DNA from: Propioniciclava tarda
GTDB lineage: Bacteria > Actinomycetota > Actinomycetes > Propionibacteriales > Propionibacteriaceae
Assembly: GCF_900182665.1 (NCBI RefSeq)
Contig: NZ_FXTL01000010.1
Location: 1-64,000 of the forward strand
Direction of reading: 5' to 3'
Length of the DNA: 64,000 nucleotides
The notes under the pieces are model-generated. The model was not told where the DNA came from. It searched no databases and worked only from the letters and a program-made list of their open reading frames with translations. Positions 37,154 to 46,048 of the stretch are shown one piece after another. The position numbers and the translations under genes were made by a program. The number at the start of each line of letters is the position of its first letter. Within the stretch, counting starts at the first letter, position 1.

Positions 37154-39285
37154 AGGGCCCGCCCGTCGCACGGAAGGCGTTGCTGGGGCTCGCGCTGCTC
37201 CTCGCCGTTGTGCCGCCGCTGACGACGTGGACTGCGATCGTCCGGGACCCCTCGGCGTTGGTCTTGGCCGGCGGCGGGGCGTTGGGCGTCATCGCCACCG
37301 GCATCGTCGTCCGGACGCTGCGCGTACCCGAGCGCTTCGTCGTTGCGCTGCAGGTGATCGTGCTGGCCGGGGTGCTGGCGTGGGTGGCATCCTCGCTCGG
37401 CGGGCTGCTGCGCGTGCCGGCCCTCGTTGCGGACGGCGTCCGGCATCTCGCGACCAGCAGCGCACCCGTCTCGCCGTCCATGGGGACGACGCTGCTGCTG
37501 TTCATCGCCATCGGCGTGCTGGCCCTGGCGGCCGACGTCGTGACGATCGCGCTGGAGCATCCGTTGGCGGCCCTAGCTCCCCTGCTGGTGCTGCTGCTGG
37601 TGCCCGCGTTGGTGCCGAAGACCCACGCGGGCCCGGTCACCGGGATGCTGTGGTTTGCGCTCGGCTTCACCGCCGTGTTGCTGGCCGGAAACGTCCGCTT
37701 CGCGTTCCCCGAAGGCCTGGGGGGCCGGCTGGTCTCCCTGGCGGCCGCCGGACTGGTGGCGTCCCTGGCACTGGGGGCTGCGCTGTTCGTCGCCCCGCGC
37801 ATTCCGCTGCCGTCGGCGTCCGGTGGCCAGGACGGCGACCCGATCCAGATGGCGGACGTCAGCCTCGACCTCAAGCGACAGATCAATCAGGGGGCCGACC
37901 GCGCGGCCTTCGACTACACGACCAGTGACGGCGCGGGCGCGTACCTGCGGCTCTACTCCCTGCCGACCTTCTCGGCCGGCGGCTGGCACCTGATCAACTC
38001 TCCCGTCCAGACTGGACGCCTCCCCGCGCCGCCGGGGCTCGATCGAGGCACGGCCCTCACGACCAAGGTGACGATCACGGGCCTGCAGTCGGAGTGGCTG
38101 CCCGCCCCGTACGCCCCGACGTCCACCACCGCCGGCGAGAAGTTCGGCTTTCTGCCCGACTCGCTGGCCTTCCTGGCGCTCGGCGTGCCCGGCCGGGCCT
38201 CGGCCACGTCGTCGCTCAGCTACACCGTGCAGAGCGTGCAGGCGAAGCCGACGTTTGACGAGCTGGCCGCCGCGCAGGCTGGCAGCCCGCCGGACGCCGA
38301 GGTCACGGCGTCCGTGCCGAGCGACATCTCGCCGACCCTGGTCCGACTTGCCCACGACATCACCGCCGGCGCGGCCACGCCGGGGGCGAAGGTCCAGGCG
38401 ATCCTGGCCTACCTCAAGCGGCCGGAGTTCTCCTACAGCCTGGACGCTCAGCCCGGGTCCGGCTACGAGGGCCTGGAGGCCTTCCTGCTCCGCGACCACA
38501 AGGGCTTCTGCGTCCAGTACGCGAGTTCGGTGGCTTTGCTTGCTCGCATCGAGGGGATCCCGTCGCGGATCGCCATCGGGTTCACCCCCGGGCGCTTCGT
38601 CGGCGACCACTGGACGGTCACCATGCACGACATGCACGCCTGGCCGGAGTTGTACCTCGCCGGCTGGGGCTGGGTGTCCTTCGAGCCCACCCCCGGCATC
38701 GGCAGCGGCTCGTCCTCGCAGGAAGCCCCGACCCGGACGACGACGCCCACGACGACCAGCACTCCCACGTCAACGCCATCGGCGGCACGGAGCGCGTCGT
38801 CTTCGGCGTCGTCCAGCCCGCGGCCGGCGGCCGGTTCGCCGGGTGGCCTGCCACGTGACCTCCTGATCGGACTGGGCATCGGGCTGGTGGTCGCCGTTGC
38901 CCTAGCCGCTACTCCGGCGCTGCTCCGCGGCCGGATGCGACGGGCGCGGCTGGCGCCCGGACGCGACCCGTCGGTGAGCGCCTTGGACGCCCTGGACGAG
39001 ATCCGGGCGATCGCGCTGGACGCCGGACGCCCCTGGCCCGCAGGCTCCCCCCGCTATGCGGCGTCCGAGGTCGCCGCCTGGGTGGACGGGACGGCGTCGG
39101 CCCAAGGCGTCCGGGAGGTGGGAATGGCCGCGGAACGTGCCCAGTTCGGCGGCCCGGGCCAGGAGCCGTCCGCGCGAGATTGGACGCCGGTGGCGACGGG
39201 CTTCGCCGCGGACCTGGCGTCGCGGACGGCATCCAAGCGGCAACGCTTCAGGGCACGCTGGCTGCCAGCATCGCTGTTCGGCTGA
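37150..39285 (+). CDS. TgpA-like membrane transglutaminase-fold protein
   Basis: 711 aa. About six membrane helices in residues 10-220, an external domain, then a transglutaminase core with Cys454 in KGFCVQYASS and His496 in MHDMHAWPELYL. The third position reads SFEPTPG, with Glu where many family members have Asp. A Ser/Thr/Pro-rich linker (about 520-560) precedes a last membrane helix (GIGLVVAVALAATPALL) and a cytoplasmic DUF4129-like tail. It is likely to act on the cell surface, perhaps as a protease or crosslinker. Coupled to the DUF58 gene by ATGA. Confidence 0.85.
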   Translation: MKGPPVARKALLGLALLLAVVPPLTTWTAIVRDPSALVLAGGGALGVIATGIVVRTLRVPERFVVALQVIVLAGVLAWVASSLGGLLRVPALVADGVRHLATSSAPVSPSMGTTLLLFIAIGVLALAADVVTIALEHPLAALAPLLVLLLVPALVPKTHAGPVTGMLWFALGFTAVLLAGNVRFAFPEGLGGRLVSLAAAGLVASLALGAALFVAPRIPLPSASGGQDGDPIQMADVSLDLKRQINQGADRAAFDYTTSDGAGAYLRLYSLPTFSAGGWHLINSPVQTGRLPAPPGLDRGTALTTKVTITGLQSEWLPAPYAPTSTTAGEKFGFLPDSLAFLALGVPGRASATSSLSYTVQSVQAKPTFDELAAAQAGSPPDAEVTASVPSDISPTLVRLAHDITAGAATPGAKVQAILAYLKRPEFSYSLDAQPGSGYEGLEAFLLRDHKGFCVQYASSVALLARIEGIPSRIAIGFTPGRFVGDHWTVTMHDMHAWPELYLAGWGWVSFEPTPGIGSGSSSQEAPTRTTTPTTTSTPTSTPSAARSASSSASSSPRPAAGSPGGLPRDLLIGLGIGLVVAVALAATPALLRGRMRRARLAPGRDPSVSALDALDEIRAIALDAGRPWPAGSPRYAASEVAAWVDGTASAQGVREVGMAAERAQFGGPGQEPSARDWTPVATGFAADLASRTASKRQRFRARWLPASLFG

Positions 39286-39290
39286 ACGAG

Positions 39291-39318
39291 AAAGGCCGAC
39301 CCAACGGGGTCGGCCTTT
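39291..39318. terminator. bidirectional intrinsic terminator
   Basis: Perfect 12-bp stem AAAGGCCGACCC/GGGTCGGCCTTT with the loop AACG, between two convergent genes. The A-start and T-end of the stem let it work on both strands. Confidence 0.85.
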
Positions 39319-39332
39319 GGATGATCTGGGTG

Positions 39333-39698
39333 TTAGTTGCCGTCGTCGCGGTGACGCCAGCGCTCTTCGAGCCGGTCCATGAAGCCCATTTCGGAGGTGA
39401 CCCGCGACGGGGCGGAATGCGCGTCGTCGGCCTCGACGCGCTGCCAGGAGGTGATGGCGAGGATGGCGGTCGCGAGCATGACGAGGAAGCCGAGGATGCT
39501 GACGATGGGCGACGTCTCCATGCCGGCCACGAGCGCGGCCAGGCCCACGACGAACCCCAGAGCGGCCAGAAGGGCGCGGCGGCGATGGATCTTGATGACG
39601 CCGGTTCCGCGAAGGGCGTGGGCAAGCTTCGGATCGTCGGCCGCGAGAGCCTGTTCCATCTGCTCCAGCAACCGCTGCTCTTCGTCAGAAAGAGCCAC
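39333..39698 (-). CDS. DUF3040 membrane protein
   Basis: 121 aa. VALSDEEQRLLEQMEQALAADDPKLA is the typical DUF3040 N-terminus, followed by two membrane helices (about 51-69 and 73-92). This actinobacteria-specific family has no established function. GTG start at 39698 with GAGGAGG upstream; a possible -10 TACACT is at 39742-39747 (minus strand). Confidence 0.9.
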   Translation of the reverse strand: MALSDEEQRLLEQMEQALAADDPKLAHALRGTGVIKIHRRRALLAALGFVVGLAALVAGMETSPIVSILGFLVMLATAILAITSWQRVEADDAHSAPSRVTSEMGFMDRLEERWRHRDDGN

Positions 39699-39774
39699 GT
39701 CGCCTCCTCGGTCCCTGCGCAGGGTGCCCTGCGGTGTGGCCAGTGTAGGCGTCGCCGTCTGAGAACGGAACAGA

Positions 39775-40941
39775 CTACGGACGCCGCCTGCCGGCCAGCG
39801 TCGCCCGCTGCACGGCCCGGGGGCCGAAGCGGGCGACGGCGGCGTCCGCGGCCCGCTCGGCGTCGCGCCAGCCATGGTCCGGCTCGCCCAGCATCGGCTG
39901 CTGATAAGCGGTTTCAGCGTTGACGAGCCCTTCGACGCGGACGCCGACGCGCCTGATCCGGGGGCGGTCCAGCCGCATCGCCCGCAGCGACTTGACCGCC
40001 GACGCGTGCACGTCGCCGGTGGCGTCCGTGGGGCTGCGCAGCGTGGCCGAGCGCTGGACGACGCGGAAGTCGGCGAAGCGGACGTGCACCGTGACCGTGC
40101 GGCCCAGGACGCGGGCCGCGCGCATTCGGGACGCCACCCTTGAGGACACCCGCAGCAGCTCGTCCTCGATCAGGCCGAGGTCGTCGGTGTCTTTGGAGAA
40201 GGTCTCCTGGCTGCCCACGCTGCGTTCACGCTCGTGGGCGATGACGCGGCGAGCGTCCACCCCCCAGGCCAGATCGTGCAGCTGGGCGCCGAGTTGCGCG
40301 CCCAGAGCCCGCTGCAGCGTCGAGCGTGGGGTGTGCGCGATGTCGGACACGGTCCGCAGCCCGATCTTGTGCAGCGCGGACGCCGTCGCCGGACCCACCC
40401 CCCAGATCTTCTCGACGCCGAGCGGGTGCAGGAACGAGATGACGCCGGTCGGTGGCACCTCGACCAGCCCGTTGGGCTTGGCCGCGTTGGACGCCAGCTT
40501 GGCGATGAACTTGCTCGGACCGATGCCCACCGAGCAGGGCACGCCCTGTTCGTCGGCCACCATCGCCCGGATCAGCTCGCCGATCTGTCGAGGGCTGCCC
40601 AGTAGCCGCTGGGCGCCGGTGACGTCCAGGAACGCCTCGTCGAGGCTCATCGGCTCGACCGTCGGGGTGATGGTGGAGAAGATCGCGAACACCCCCTCGG
40701 AGACGGCCGAGTAGGTGTCGTGGTCGGGGCTGACGGCGACGGCGTCCGGACACAGCCGACGCGCCCGGGTGGACGACATGCCACCCTCGACGCCGAACGC
40801 GCGGGCCTCGTAGCTGGCGCTCAGCACCACGCCGCGCGACTCGCCGCCGACCCACATGGGGCGTCCCTTGAGCTCGGGGTGACGGCGGAGTTCCACGGAC
40901 GCGTAGAAGGCGTCCATGTCGACGTGCATGATCACCGGCAT
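39775..40941 (-). CDS. dinB: Y-family DNA polymerase IV
   Basis: 388 aa. A translesion polymerase. Catalytic acidic residues are intact: DMDAFYASVE near the N-terminus and SLDEAFLDVT at about residue 100, so this is an active DinB and not the inactive ImuB accessory protein. YEARAFGVEGGMSS and GIGPSKFIAKLASNAAKPNG are family motifs, followed by a helix-hairpin-helix (GVGPATASALHKIGL) and a little-finger domain. The start ATG at 40941 lies at the edge of a 51-bp tandem repeat and overlaps the end of a small ORF by 10 bp. It is the last gene of an SOS-controlled cassette with dnaE2. Confidence 0.95.
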   Translation of the reverse strand: MPVIMHVDMDAFYASVELRRHPELKGRPMWVGGESRGVVLSASYEARAFGVEGGMSSTRARRLCPDAVAVSPDHDTYSAVSEGVFAIFSTITPTVEPMSLDEAFLDVTGAQRLLGSPRQIGELIRAMVADEQGVPCSVGIGPSKFIAKLASNAAKPNGLVEVPPTGVISFLHPLGVEKIWGVGPATASALHKIGLRTVSDIAHTPRSTLQRALGAQLGAQLHDLAWGVDARRVIAHERERSVGSQETFSKDTDDLGLIEDELLRVSSRVASRMRAARVLGRTVTVHVRFADFRVVQRSATLRSPTDATGDVHASAVKSLRAMRLDRPRIRRVGVRVEGLVNAETAYQQPMLGEPDHGWRDAERAADAAVARFGPRAVQRATLAGRRRP

Positions 40942-41147
40942 CGGGCCACCACCGCCTCACGCACGGGCCGCCCTTCGAACGTCCCTCCCGGCATCGGGCT
41001 CACCGCCACACGCATGGACCGTCGTCCGAACGTCCCTCCCGGCATCGGGCTCACCGCCACACTCGCCCGCCCTTCGCACGTCGCAATGACCGGCATCGCG
41101 ACCACCTCACGCACGGCCCACCGGTCAACCTCCACGCTCACCGTCAT
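40932..41147 (-). CDS. small ORF of 17-residue repeats between dnaE2 and dinB
   Basis: 71 codons; coding status uncertain. The ATG is 5 bp after the dnaE2 stop and its TGA lies 10 bp inside dinB, so it could couple translation of the two polymerases. The product contains VAVSPMPGGTFGRRSMR and VAVSPMPGGTFEGRPVR back to back, and the more degenerate EVVAMPVIATCEGRAS. The last resembles the start of DinB (MPVIMHVD). The repeats come from a 51-bp DNA tandem array, so codon periodicity is kept. No known domain. Confidence 0.4.
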   Translation of the reverse strand: MTVSVEVDRWAVREVVAMPVIATCEGRASVAVSPMPGGTFGRRSMRVAVSPMPGGTFEGRPVREAVVARCR

Positions 41148-41160
41148 CAGGCTCACCACC
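40935..41160. repeat. 51-bp tandem repeat array, five units
   Basis: The word CCGGCAT (CCGTCAT in the last unit) recurs at 40935, 40988, 41039, 41090 and 41141: spacings 53, 51, 51 and 51 bp. Units 2 and 3 share a perfect 36-bp block (40976-41011 and 41027-41062). Other units are degenerate. The first occurrence is the dinB start codon region itself. 51 bp equals 17 codons. Confidence 0.85.
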
Positions 41161-44100
41161 CCGAGCTGCCCTGGCTGGAGTGCCAGAGCTTGCGGTGCGG
41201 GACCGTCTTCGGCGACTCGCCGGCGGGGGCGATGTCGGTGTACGGGTTCTGGACGAAGCCGCTCGGGTGGACGAACACCCGGCGCTGCCCCATACCGCCG
41301 GCGGGGCCGTGCTGCCCGGTGTCGGCGGGCGGACCAGAACCCCAGTCGTCGCCGCGTTTCACCGGCTCGGGCATCTCGACGGGCGCGTCGATGATCTCGT
41401 GGACGGCCGCGATCGCCGCCGCCTCGTCGCCGGTCTCGTCGAGGACGCGCCGCCACACCGATTCCAGATGAGTCAGTTCCCAGGCCCCGGTGGCACGCAA
41501 CGAGACCCCGCGTGGGCCGGTGCGACGCAGCTCGCCGCGTCCGACGAGGAGCCACGAGTTGAACACCGTGGCGGCGTAGGGACCCTGGGCGTCCGCGAAG
41601 AACGTCAGGTCGACCGGGCCGGTGGTGTCGTCGAGGGTGAGGAAGATCACCCGCTTGCCCGAGCGCACCGGCGGCGTCTGGGTGGCCACCTTCACCCCGG
41701 CGACCAGCATCGACGAACGGCTGCGCCGCTTCAGCAGCCCCTCTGACCAGGCGATCCCCAGCGAGCGGAGGAACGGCAGGTGGTCGCTCAGGACGTGCCG
41801 GGTGGCGTCCAGACCGATGATGTCGAGTTCGGCGGCCATCCGTTCGTCGGCGGTCATCTCGGGCAGCCCGGTCACGACCACGTCGCCGGGTCGCTCTCTC
41901 ACGTGCCCATCGACCCGGCCCTCGTCGAGACCGCCGGCACTGACATCGACGTGCAGATCCAGACCGCGCTCAGCCGCGAATGCCGCCTCGGGGGCTCCCC
42001 CCTGCCGATCGCTGGGCGGAGGACCCAACTCCAGCGCGAGCTGGACCGCTTGGCGTCCGGCCGCACCGGCGGACGCCAGCCCTCGAGCGCGACCCGTGGC
42101 GCGGGCGTCCACCCGGGAGGCCCGGACCAAATCGGCCAGACACAGCAGCAGATCGCGGCGGGTGACGACGCCGCGGCGTCCGATCGACCGCGCCTCGCCG
42201 ATGCCGTAGAGGTCGTCGAAGGCGCCCGCCAGCACCAGCCGTTCGGCCAGATCGGACGCCGGCGCGGCCCGCGTCCAGAAGTCGATCAGGCCCAGGTACG
42301 GACGCCCTGCGACGATGCGCTCGCTCTCGGCGTCCGTGATGCCCCGAACGTCGGACAGAGACAAGCGAATGCCGTAGCCATCGATCGCTCCCCCTGCACT
42401 CTCTGTCTTCTCTTCTGGCCAGGCGCTCGCGCTGCGCTGCTCGAGCGGCGCCGTGGCCCGTTCAGTAACGGGCTCGATGCGGTAGTCGGGCATCGACCGG
42501 TTGACGTCCAGGGGCAGGATCGGAATGCCGAGGCGGCGGGCCTCCTCGAGGATCAGCCGCTTGGGGTACATGCCCGGATCGTGGCTCAGGACACCGGACA
42601 GGAATGCCGCCGGGTGATGCCGTTTGAGCCAGGCCGACTGGTAGGTGGGCAGCGCGAACGCGGCGGCGTGGGCCTTGCAGAAGCCGAAGGAGGCGAACGA
42701 CTTCAGCACCCCCCAGACCACCTCGACGGTCTGCGGGTCGTAGCCGCGACCCAGCGCGGTCGGGACGAACCAGCGGCGCACATCCTCTTGGCCGGCCTCG
42801 GAGCCCAGCGCCCGCCGGGCCTCGTCGCCATAGGCATAAGAGCAGCCCGTCATGATCGAGACGATCTTGATGACCTGCTCATGGAAGACCACCACGCCGG
42901 CGGTCTCGGCGAGCGCGGGGATCAGATCGGGGTGCAGGTAGCGAGGGACATCCCAGCCGTTGCGGGCGCTCAGGAACGGGGTCACCATCTCGGACTTCAC
43001 CGGGCCCGGACGGAACAGCGAAATGTCGATGACGATGTCGGTGAAGTCTCGCGGGCCGAACTTGCCGACCAGCTCGCGCTGCCCCGGCGACTCGATCTGG
43101 AAGCAGCCGAGGGTCTCGGCGCGCCCGATCATCTCGTAGACACTCTCGTCGTCGAACGGGGCGAGGGCGTCCAGGTCGATGCGCTCCCCAGTCGTGCGCT
43201 CGACCTCGTCGACGGCGTGGGCCATCGATGACTGCATGCGAATGCCCAGCACGTCGAGCTTGAGCAGTCCGATGTCCTCCACGTCGGTCTTGTCGAACTG
43301 GCTCATCGGGTAGTCGCCGAAGGAGCGTTCGACGGGCGTCCGGTCGAGCAGGGACGCGTCGCTCAGCAGGACGCCGCACGGGTGCAGCGCGACGTGCCGC
43401 GGCAGGCCGTCGAGGCGTTCGACCAGTTCAAAGAGCACCTGTAATTGCTTGTCGTTGAGGTTGGCGGCGCGCAGTTCGGGCAGGTCACGCAGCGCATGGC
43501 GGGCGTCGCGGGCGCGGATGTGCGGGAACGACTTGGCGATGGCGTCGATGTCGCCAGGCGGCAGGCTCATCGCGGCGCCGACGTCGCGGATGGCATGCCG
43601 GACGCGGTAGGTGTCCATCATCGCCACGCAGGCGACGCGCTCGGTGCCGAACGTGTCGAAGATCATGTCGTAGATGTCGGTGCGCCGGGCGGACTCCACG
43701 TCGATGTCGATGTCGGGCAGGGCGCGCCGCAGGGGCGACAGGAAGCGCTCCATGATCAGCCCGTAGCGGATCGGGTCGACCCCCGAGATGCCGAGCGCGT
43801 AGTTGACCAGGCTGCCCGCCCCGGAGCCGCGCGCGGCCACCCGGATGCCCTTGGCCTTGATGTCGTCGACCACCCTCGCGACGGTCAGGAAGTAGGACGC
43901 GAAGCCGAGTTTTCCGATCACCTCCAGTTCGACGTCGAGCCGCGCGAGCGCGGCATCGTCAGGGACGCCGTAGCGCACGTTCAACCCGGCCTCGCAGCGG
44001 TGGCGCAGTTCGGTGAAGCCGTCGGCGGCGCCGAGGACCTCGAACTCGGGCAGGTGAATCTCGCCGAGCCCGACGTCCGCGGCCGGATCAAGCCGGCACC

Positions 44101-44977
44101 GGATCGCCAGGTCGCGGGTGGCGCCGAACAGCCGGGTCGCATCGCGGCGTCCGGAAAGGGCACAGACCTCCTCGGCCACGGCGATCATCTCTTTGCCCGA
44201 CTTGAGATAGCCCTCGGCGTTGCGGCGATCGACGTTGCGGACGTCCAGCGGGACGAGGCGACGGGCGGCGTCCAGGACGTCGGCGGCGGGGGCGTCCGAG
44301 CGGGACGCCATGCGGACCGCGTTGGTGAGGACACCGGTGATGCCGTGGCGGTCGGCGAAGGCGAGCATGCGTCCGGCCAGGGACGCCGACCCCTGCCCAT
44401 GGCCGGCGACCCGATGGTTGGTGACGCCGATAGCGAGCCGGTCGCGCGGGACGACGTCCAGCCATTCACGCAGCAGGGTCTCGGCGCGGTCGTCGGAACG
44501 CGCATCGAGCGCGCGACCGAGATCGGAATCAGGGCCCAGCATGACGACCAGGTCGTCGCCGTGGCGTCCGATCAACTCGCGGGTGACGCGCGGGCTGCCG
44601 CGCTCGCCGTCCGCGTGGGCCGCCGAGACCAGCCGGCACAGCGACGCCCAGCCGCGTCGGCTGGACGCCAGCGTGACGAGGCGTCCGATCATCGGGGACG
44701 CCTCGCGCGGCCCGGTGCCGACGATGGCGTGGGCGTCCGGGCGGCCCCGGATTCCGGCCGGACGCAGGGCGAGGTCGGCCCCGATCACCGGGGCGATGCC
44801 GGTCTCGGCGCAGGCCTTGGCGAACCGGATCGCCCCGTAGAGGCCGTCGCGGTCGGTGAGGGCGAGGGTGTCGGCCTCGGCGTCGACTGCCGCTCTGACC
44901 AGGGCCGACGGGTGCGACGCCCCGTACTGCAGCGAGTACCCGGACGCGACGCGCAGGTGCACGAAGGGGTCGCTCAT
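41153..44977 (-). CDS. dnaE2: error-prone DNA polymerase DnaE2 (ImuC)
   Basis: 1274 aa. A C-family alpha subunit: PHP domain at the N-terminus (HLRVASGYSLQYGASHPSALV), polymerase palm with PDIDIDVESARR holding catalytic Asp residues, and a C-terminal OB fold. The C-terminal KLWHSSQGSSGW and the lack of a theta/tau-binding extension fit the damage-induced DnaE2 rather than replicative DnaE1. It is somewhat longer than common DnaE2 proteins (about 1050-1150 aa). ATG at 44977 overlaps the HEPN gene stop (ATGA). The LexA box upstream of the operon indicates SOS induction. Confidence 0.93.
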   Translation of the reverse strand: MSDPFVHLRVASGYSLQYGASHPSALVRAAVDAEADTLALTDRDGLYGAIRFAKACAETGIAPVIGADLALRPAGIRGRPDAHAIVGTGPREASPMIGRLVTLASSRRGWASLCRLVSAAHADGERGSPRVTRELIGRHGDDLVVMLGPDSDLGRALDARSDDRAETLLREWLDVVPRDRLAIGVTNHRVAGHGQGSASLAGRMLAFADRHGITGVLTNAVRMASRSDAPAADVLDAARRLVPLDVRNVDRRNAEGYLKSGKEMIAVAEEVCALSGRRDATRLFGATRDLAIRCRLDPAADVGLGEIHLPEFEVLGAADGFTELRHRCEAGLNVRYGVPDDAALARLDVELEVIGKLGFASYFLTVARVVDDIKAKGIRVAARGSGAGSLVNYALGISGVDPIRYGLIMERFLSPLRRALPDIDIDVESARRTDIYDMIFDTFGTERVACVAMMDTYRVRHAIRDVGAAMSLPPGDIDAIAKSFPHIRARDARHALRDLPELRAANLNDKQLQVLFELVERLDGLPRHVALHPCGVLLSDASLLDRTPVERSFGDYPMSQFDKTDVEDIGLLKLDVLGIRMQSSMAHAVDEVERTTGERIDLDALAPFDDESVYEMIGRAETLGCFQIESPGQRELVGKFGPRDFTDIVIDISLFRPGPVKSEMVTPFLSARNGWDVPRYLHPDLIPALAETAGVVVFHEQVIKIVSIMTGCSYAYGDEARRALGSEAGQEDVRRWFVPTALGRGYDPQTVEVVWGVLKSFASFGFCKAHAAAFALPTYQSAWLKRHHPAAFLSGVLSHDPGMYPKRLILEEARRLGIPILPLDVNRSMPDYRIEPVTERATAPLEQRSASAWPEEKTESAGGAIDGYGIRLSLSDVRGITDAESERIVAGRPYLGLIDFWTRAAPASDLAERLVLAGAFDDLYGIGEARSIGRRGVVTRRDLLLCLADLVRASRVDARATGRARGLASAGAAGRQAVQLALELGPPPSDRQGGAPEAAFAAERGLDLHVDVSAGGLDEGRVDGHVRERPGDVVVTGLPEMTADERMAAELDIIGLDATRHVLSDHLPFLRSLGIAWSEGLLKRRSRSSMLVAGVKVATQTPPVRSGKRVIFLTLDDTTGPVDLTFFADAQGPYAATVFNSWLLVGRGELRRTGPRGVSLRATGAWELTHLESVWRRVLDETGDEAAAIAAVHEIIDAPVEMPEPVKRGDDWGSGPPADTGQHGPAGGMGQRRVFVHPSGFVQNPYTDIAPAGESPKTVPHRKLWHSSQGSSGW

Positions 44978-45378
44978 GAGGCAACCCCCGGCCTGGCCAC
45001 CGCCACCGCCGGACGCCTCCGCCAGCCCAGATCGACGGCGCGGTGAAAGGCGCGCGCGTCGCGGACGAGATCGTCGGCTTCGCGCTCGCTGACCAGCGCG
45101 GACGCCCCCGCGGCCACGGTCTGGCGCTTGAGGTCGAGGGCCGCGAAGTATTCGGACCACTCCCCCAGTTCGGGCGCCACCTCGGCGAGGACGGCCCACA
45201 CGTTGCGGCGTCCACCATCGAGCGAATGCAGGGCACCCCGGCGGCGGGGGCGTCCGGACAACGCCTCAGCCGCGATCCGCAGCGCGGCGGCGTGGGCGAG
45301 CAGGTAGCGCTCGGCCGGACGCTCGGCGTACTCGGCGGCGTCCAGGGACGCGGCGATCGGGTCGGTGAGGTCGGGCAT
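44974..45378 (-). CDS. SAV_6107-type HEPN domain protein
   Basis: 134 aa, all helical. AERPAERYLLAHAAALRIAAEAL, VLAEVAPELGEWSEYFAA and VSEREADDLVRDARAFHRAVD match the actinobacterial SAV_6107-type HEPN family. Its function is unknown; it is usually encoded next to dnaE2. The canonical HEPN RxxxxH ribonuclease motif is not evident, so a structural or adaptor role is more likely than RNA cleavage. It shares one base with the preceding stop (TGATG) and overlaps dnaE2 by ATGA. Confidence 0.85.
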   Translation of the reverse strand: MPDLTDPIAASLDAAEYAERPAERYLLAHAAALRIAAEALSGRPRRRGALHSLDGGRRNVWAVLAEVAPELGEWSEYFAALDLKRQTVAAGASALVSEREADDLVRDARAFHRAVDLGWRRRPAVAVARPGVAS

Positions 45379-45683
45379 CAGTCGAGCACCGCCCGCAGCC
45401 GCCAGTCGGGCTCGCCGGTGGCGGTCGTGGTGTGGGCGAGGTCGTAGACGCCCGGGAGCGACGAGCGTCCGGCCATTGCCACCACCCGCCAGACCTCGGC
45501 CTCGGCGAGGAGGTCGTCGCCGGGGCGCGTCCACCAGTCGGCGGTCTCGAACCACCGATTCTCGACTTCGAGGACCTTCCACAGGCGTCGACGCCAGACG
45601 AACTGGGCGGGGCCGACGTCGTCGCCGGAGGGGGTGTCCAGCCGCTCGGAGCGCACCTCGATGGGCTCGTCGTATCGTCGCAT
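45378..45683 (-). CDS. DUF6504 family protein
   Basis: 101 aa. A small beta-rich protein with PAQFVWRRRLWKVLEVENRWFE and the ending EPDWRLRAVLD, typical of the DUF6504 family that accompanies actinobacterial translesion polymerases. Function unknown. First gene of the cassette; ATG at 45683 has GGAGGGG upstream and a LexA box 24 bp before it. Confidence 0.8.
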   Translation of the reverse strand: MRRYDEPIEVRSERLDTPSGDDVGPAQFVWRRRLWKVLEVENRWFETADWWTRPGDDLLAEAEVWRVVAMAGRSSLPGVYDLAHTTTATGEPDWRLRAVLD

Positions 45684-45707
45684 AGCGCCCCTCCGATCGA
45701 CTCAGTA

Positions 45708-45723
45708 TCGAACACATGTTCGA
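45708..45723. promoter_or_regulatory. LexA (SOS) box
   Basis: TCGAACACATGTTCGA is a perfect palindromic match to the actinobacterial SOS box TCGAAC-N4-GTTCGA. It lies just downstream of the predicted transcription start of the DUF6504-HEPN-dnaE2-dinB cassette, the position for repression by LexA. Confidence 0.92.
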
Positions 45724-45734
45724 TGGGAAGGATC

Positions 45735-45765
45735 ACTATAGGAGGGGCCTCCGACAGTCCGTCAA
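45735..45765 (-). promoter_or_regulatory. promoter of the SOS cassette, TTGACG-19-TATAGT
   Basis: -35 TTGACG (45760-45765) and -10 TATAGT (45735-45740) on the minus strand. Start of transcription is predicted near 45728, next to the LexA box. The 19-bp spacing is long, which fits a weak or tightly controlled promoter. Confidence 0.5.
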
Positions 45766-46048
45766 GGTGGTCTCCTGACCCCGTGGATGACTCCTTCGGC
45801 AGTCGGCCCGGCGGGGAGAGTTCAGGGTGATTTACGAGATCCACGACGATCGAGTCGTTGTGCGGGTCATCACGATTCGACACCGGCGAGATGCCTACGT
45901 GTGACGGTCCATACCCAAACGCCGGACTAGCCCGACGGACGTGCGCCCCGTCACCTCGCGAGACCACGAGACGGTGATATACCAACCCTGACGGCCCACG
46001 CCACAAGCCCGGACCGCCTCCTACCCGCTCCGCGACCCGGAGGTCCGC
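45766..46048. other. intergenic region between divergent genes
   Basis: With the SOS control region, 365 bp without a convincing gene. TATACC at 45978-45983 could be a -10 for the PLP enzyme gene, and GGAGG precedes its ATG. I looked for a SAM riboswitch core ahead of this sulfur-metabolism gene and saw none. Nothing else is evident. Confidence 0.4.

Noticed and set aside
40935-41160. CRISPR array
   Set aside because: Units are adjacent and similar over their whole length, with no unique spacers and no cas genes nearby.
45900-46048. SAM riboswitch before the sulfur-metabolism PLP enzyme
   Set aside because: No conserved SAM-I/IV core (such as a CCGGCAACCC-type segment) or multi-helix junction could be found.
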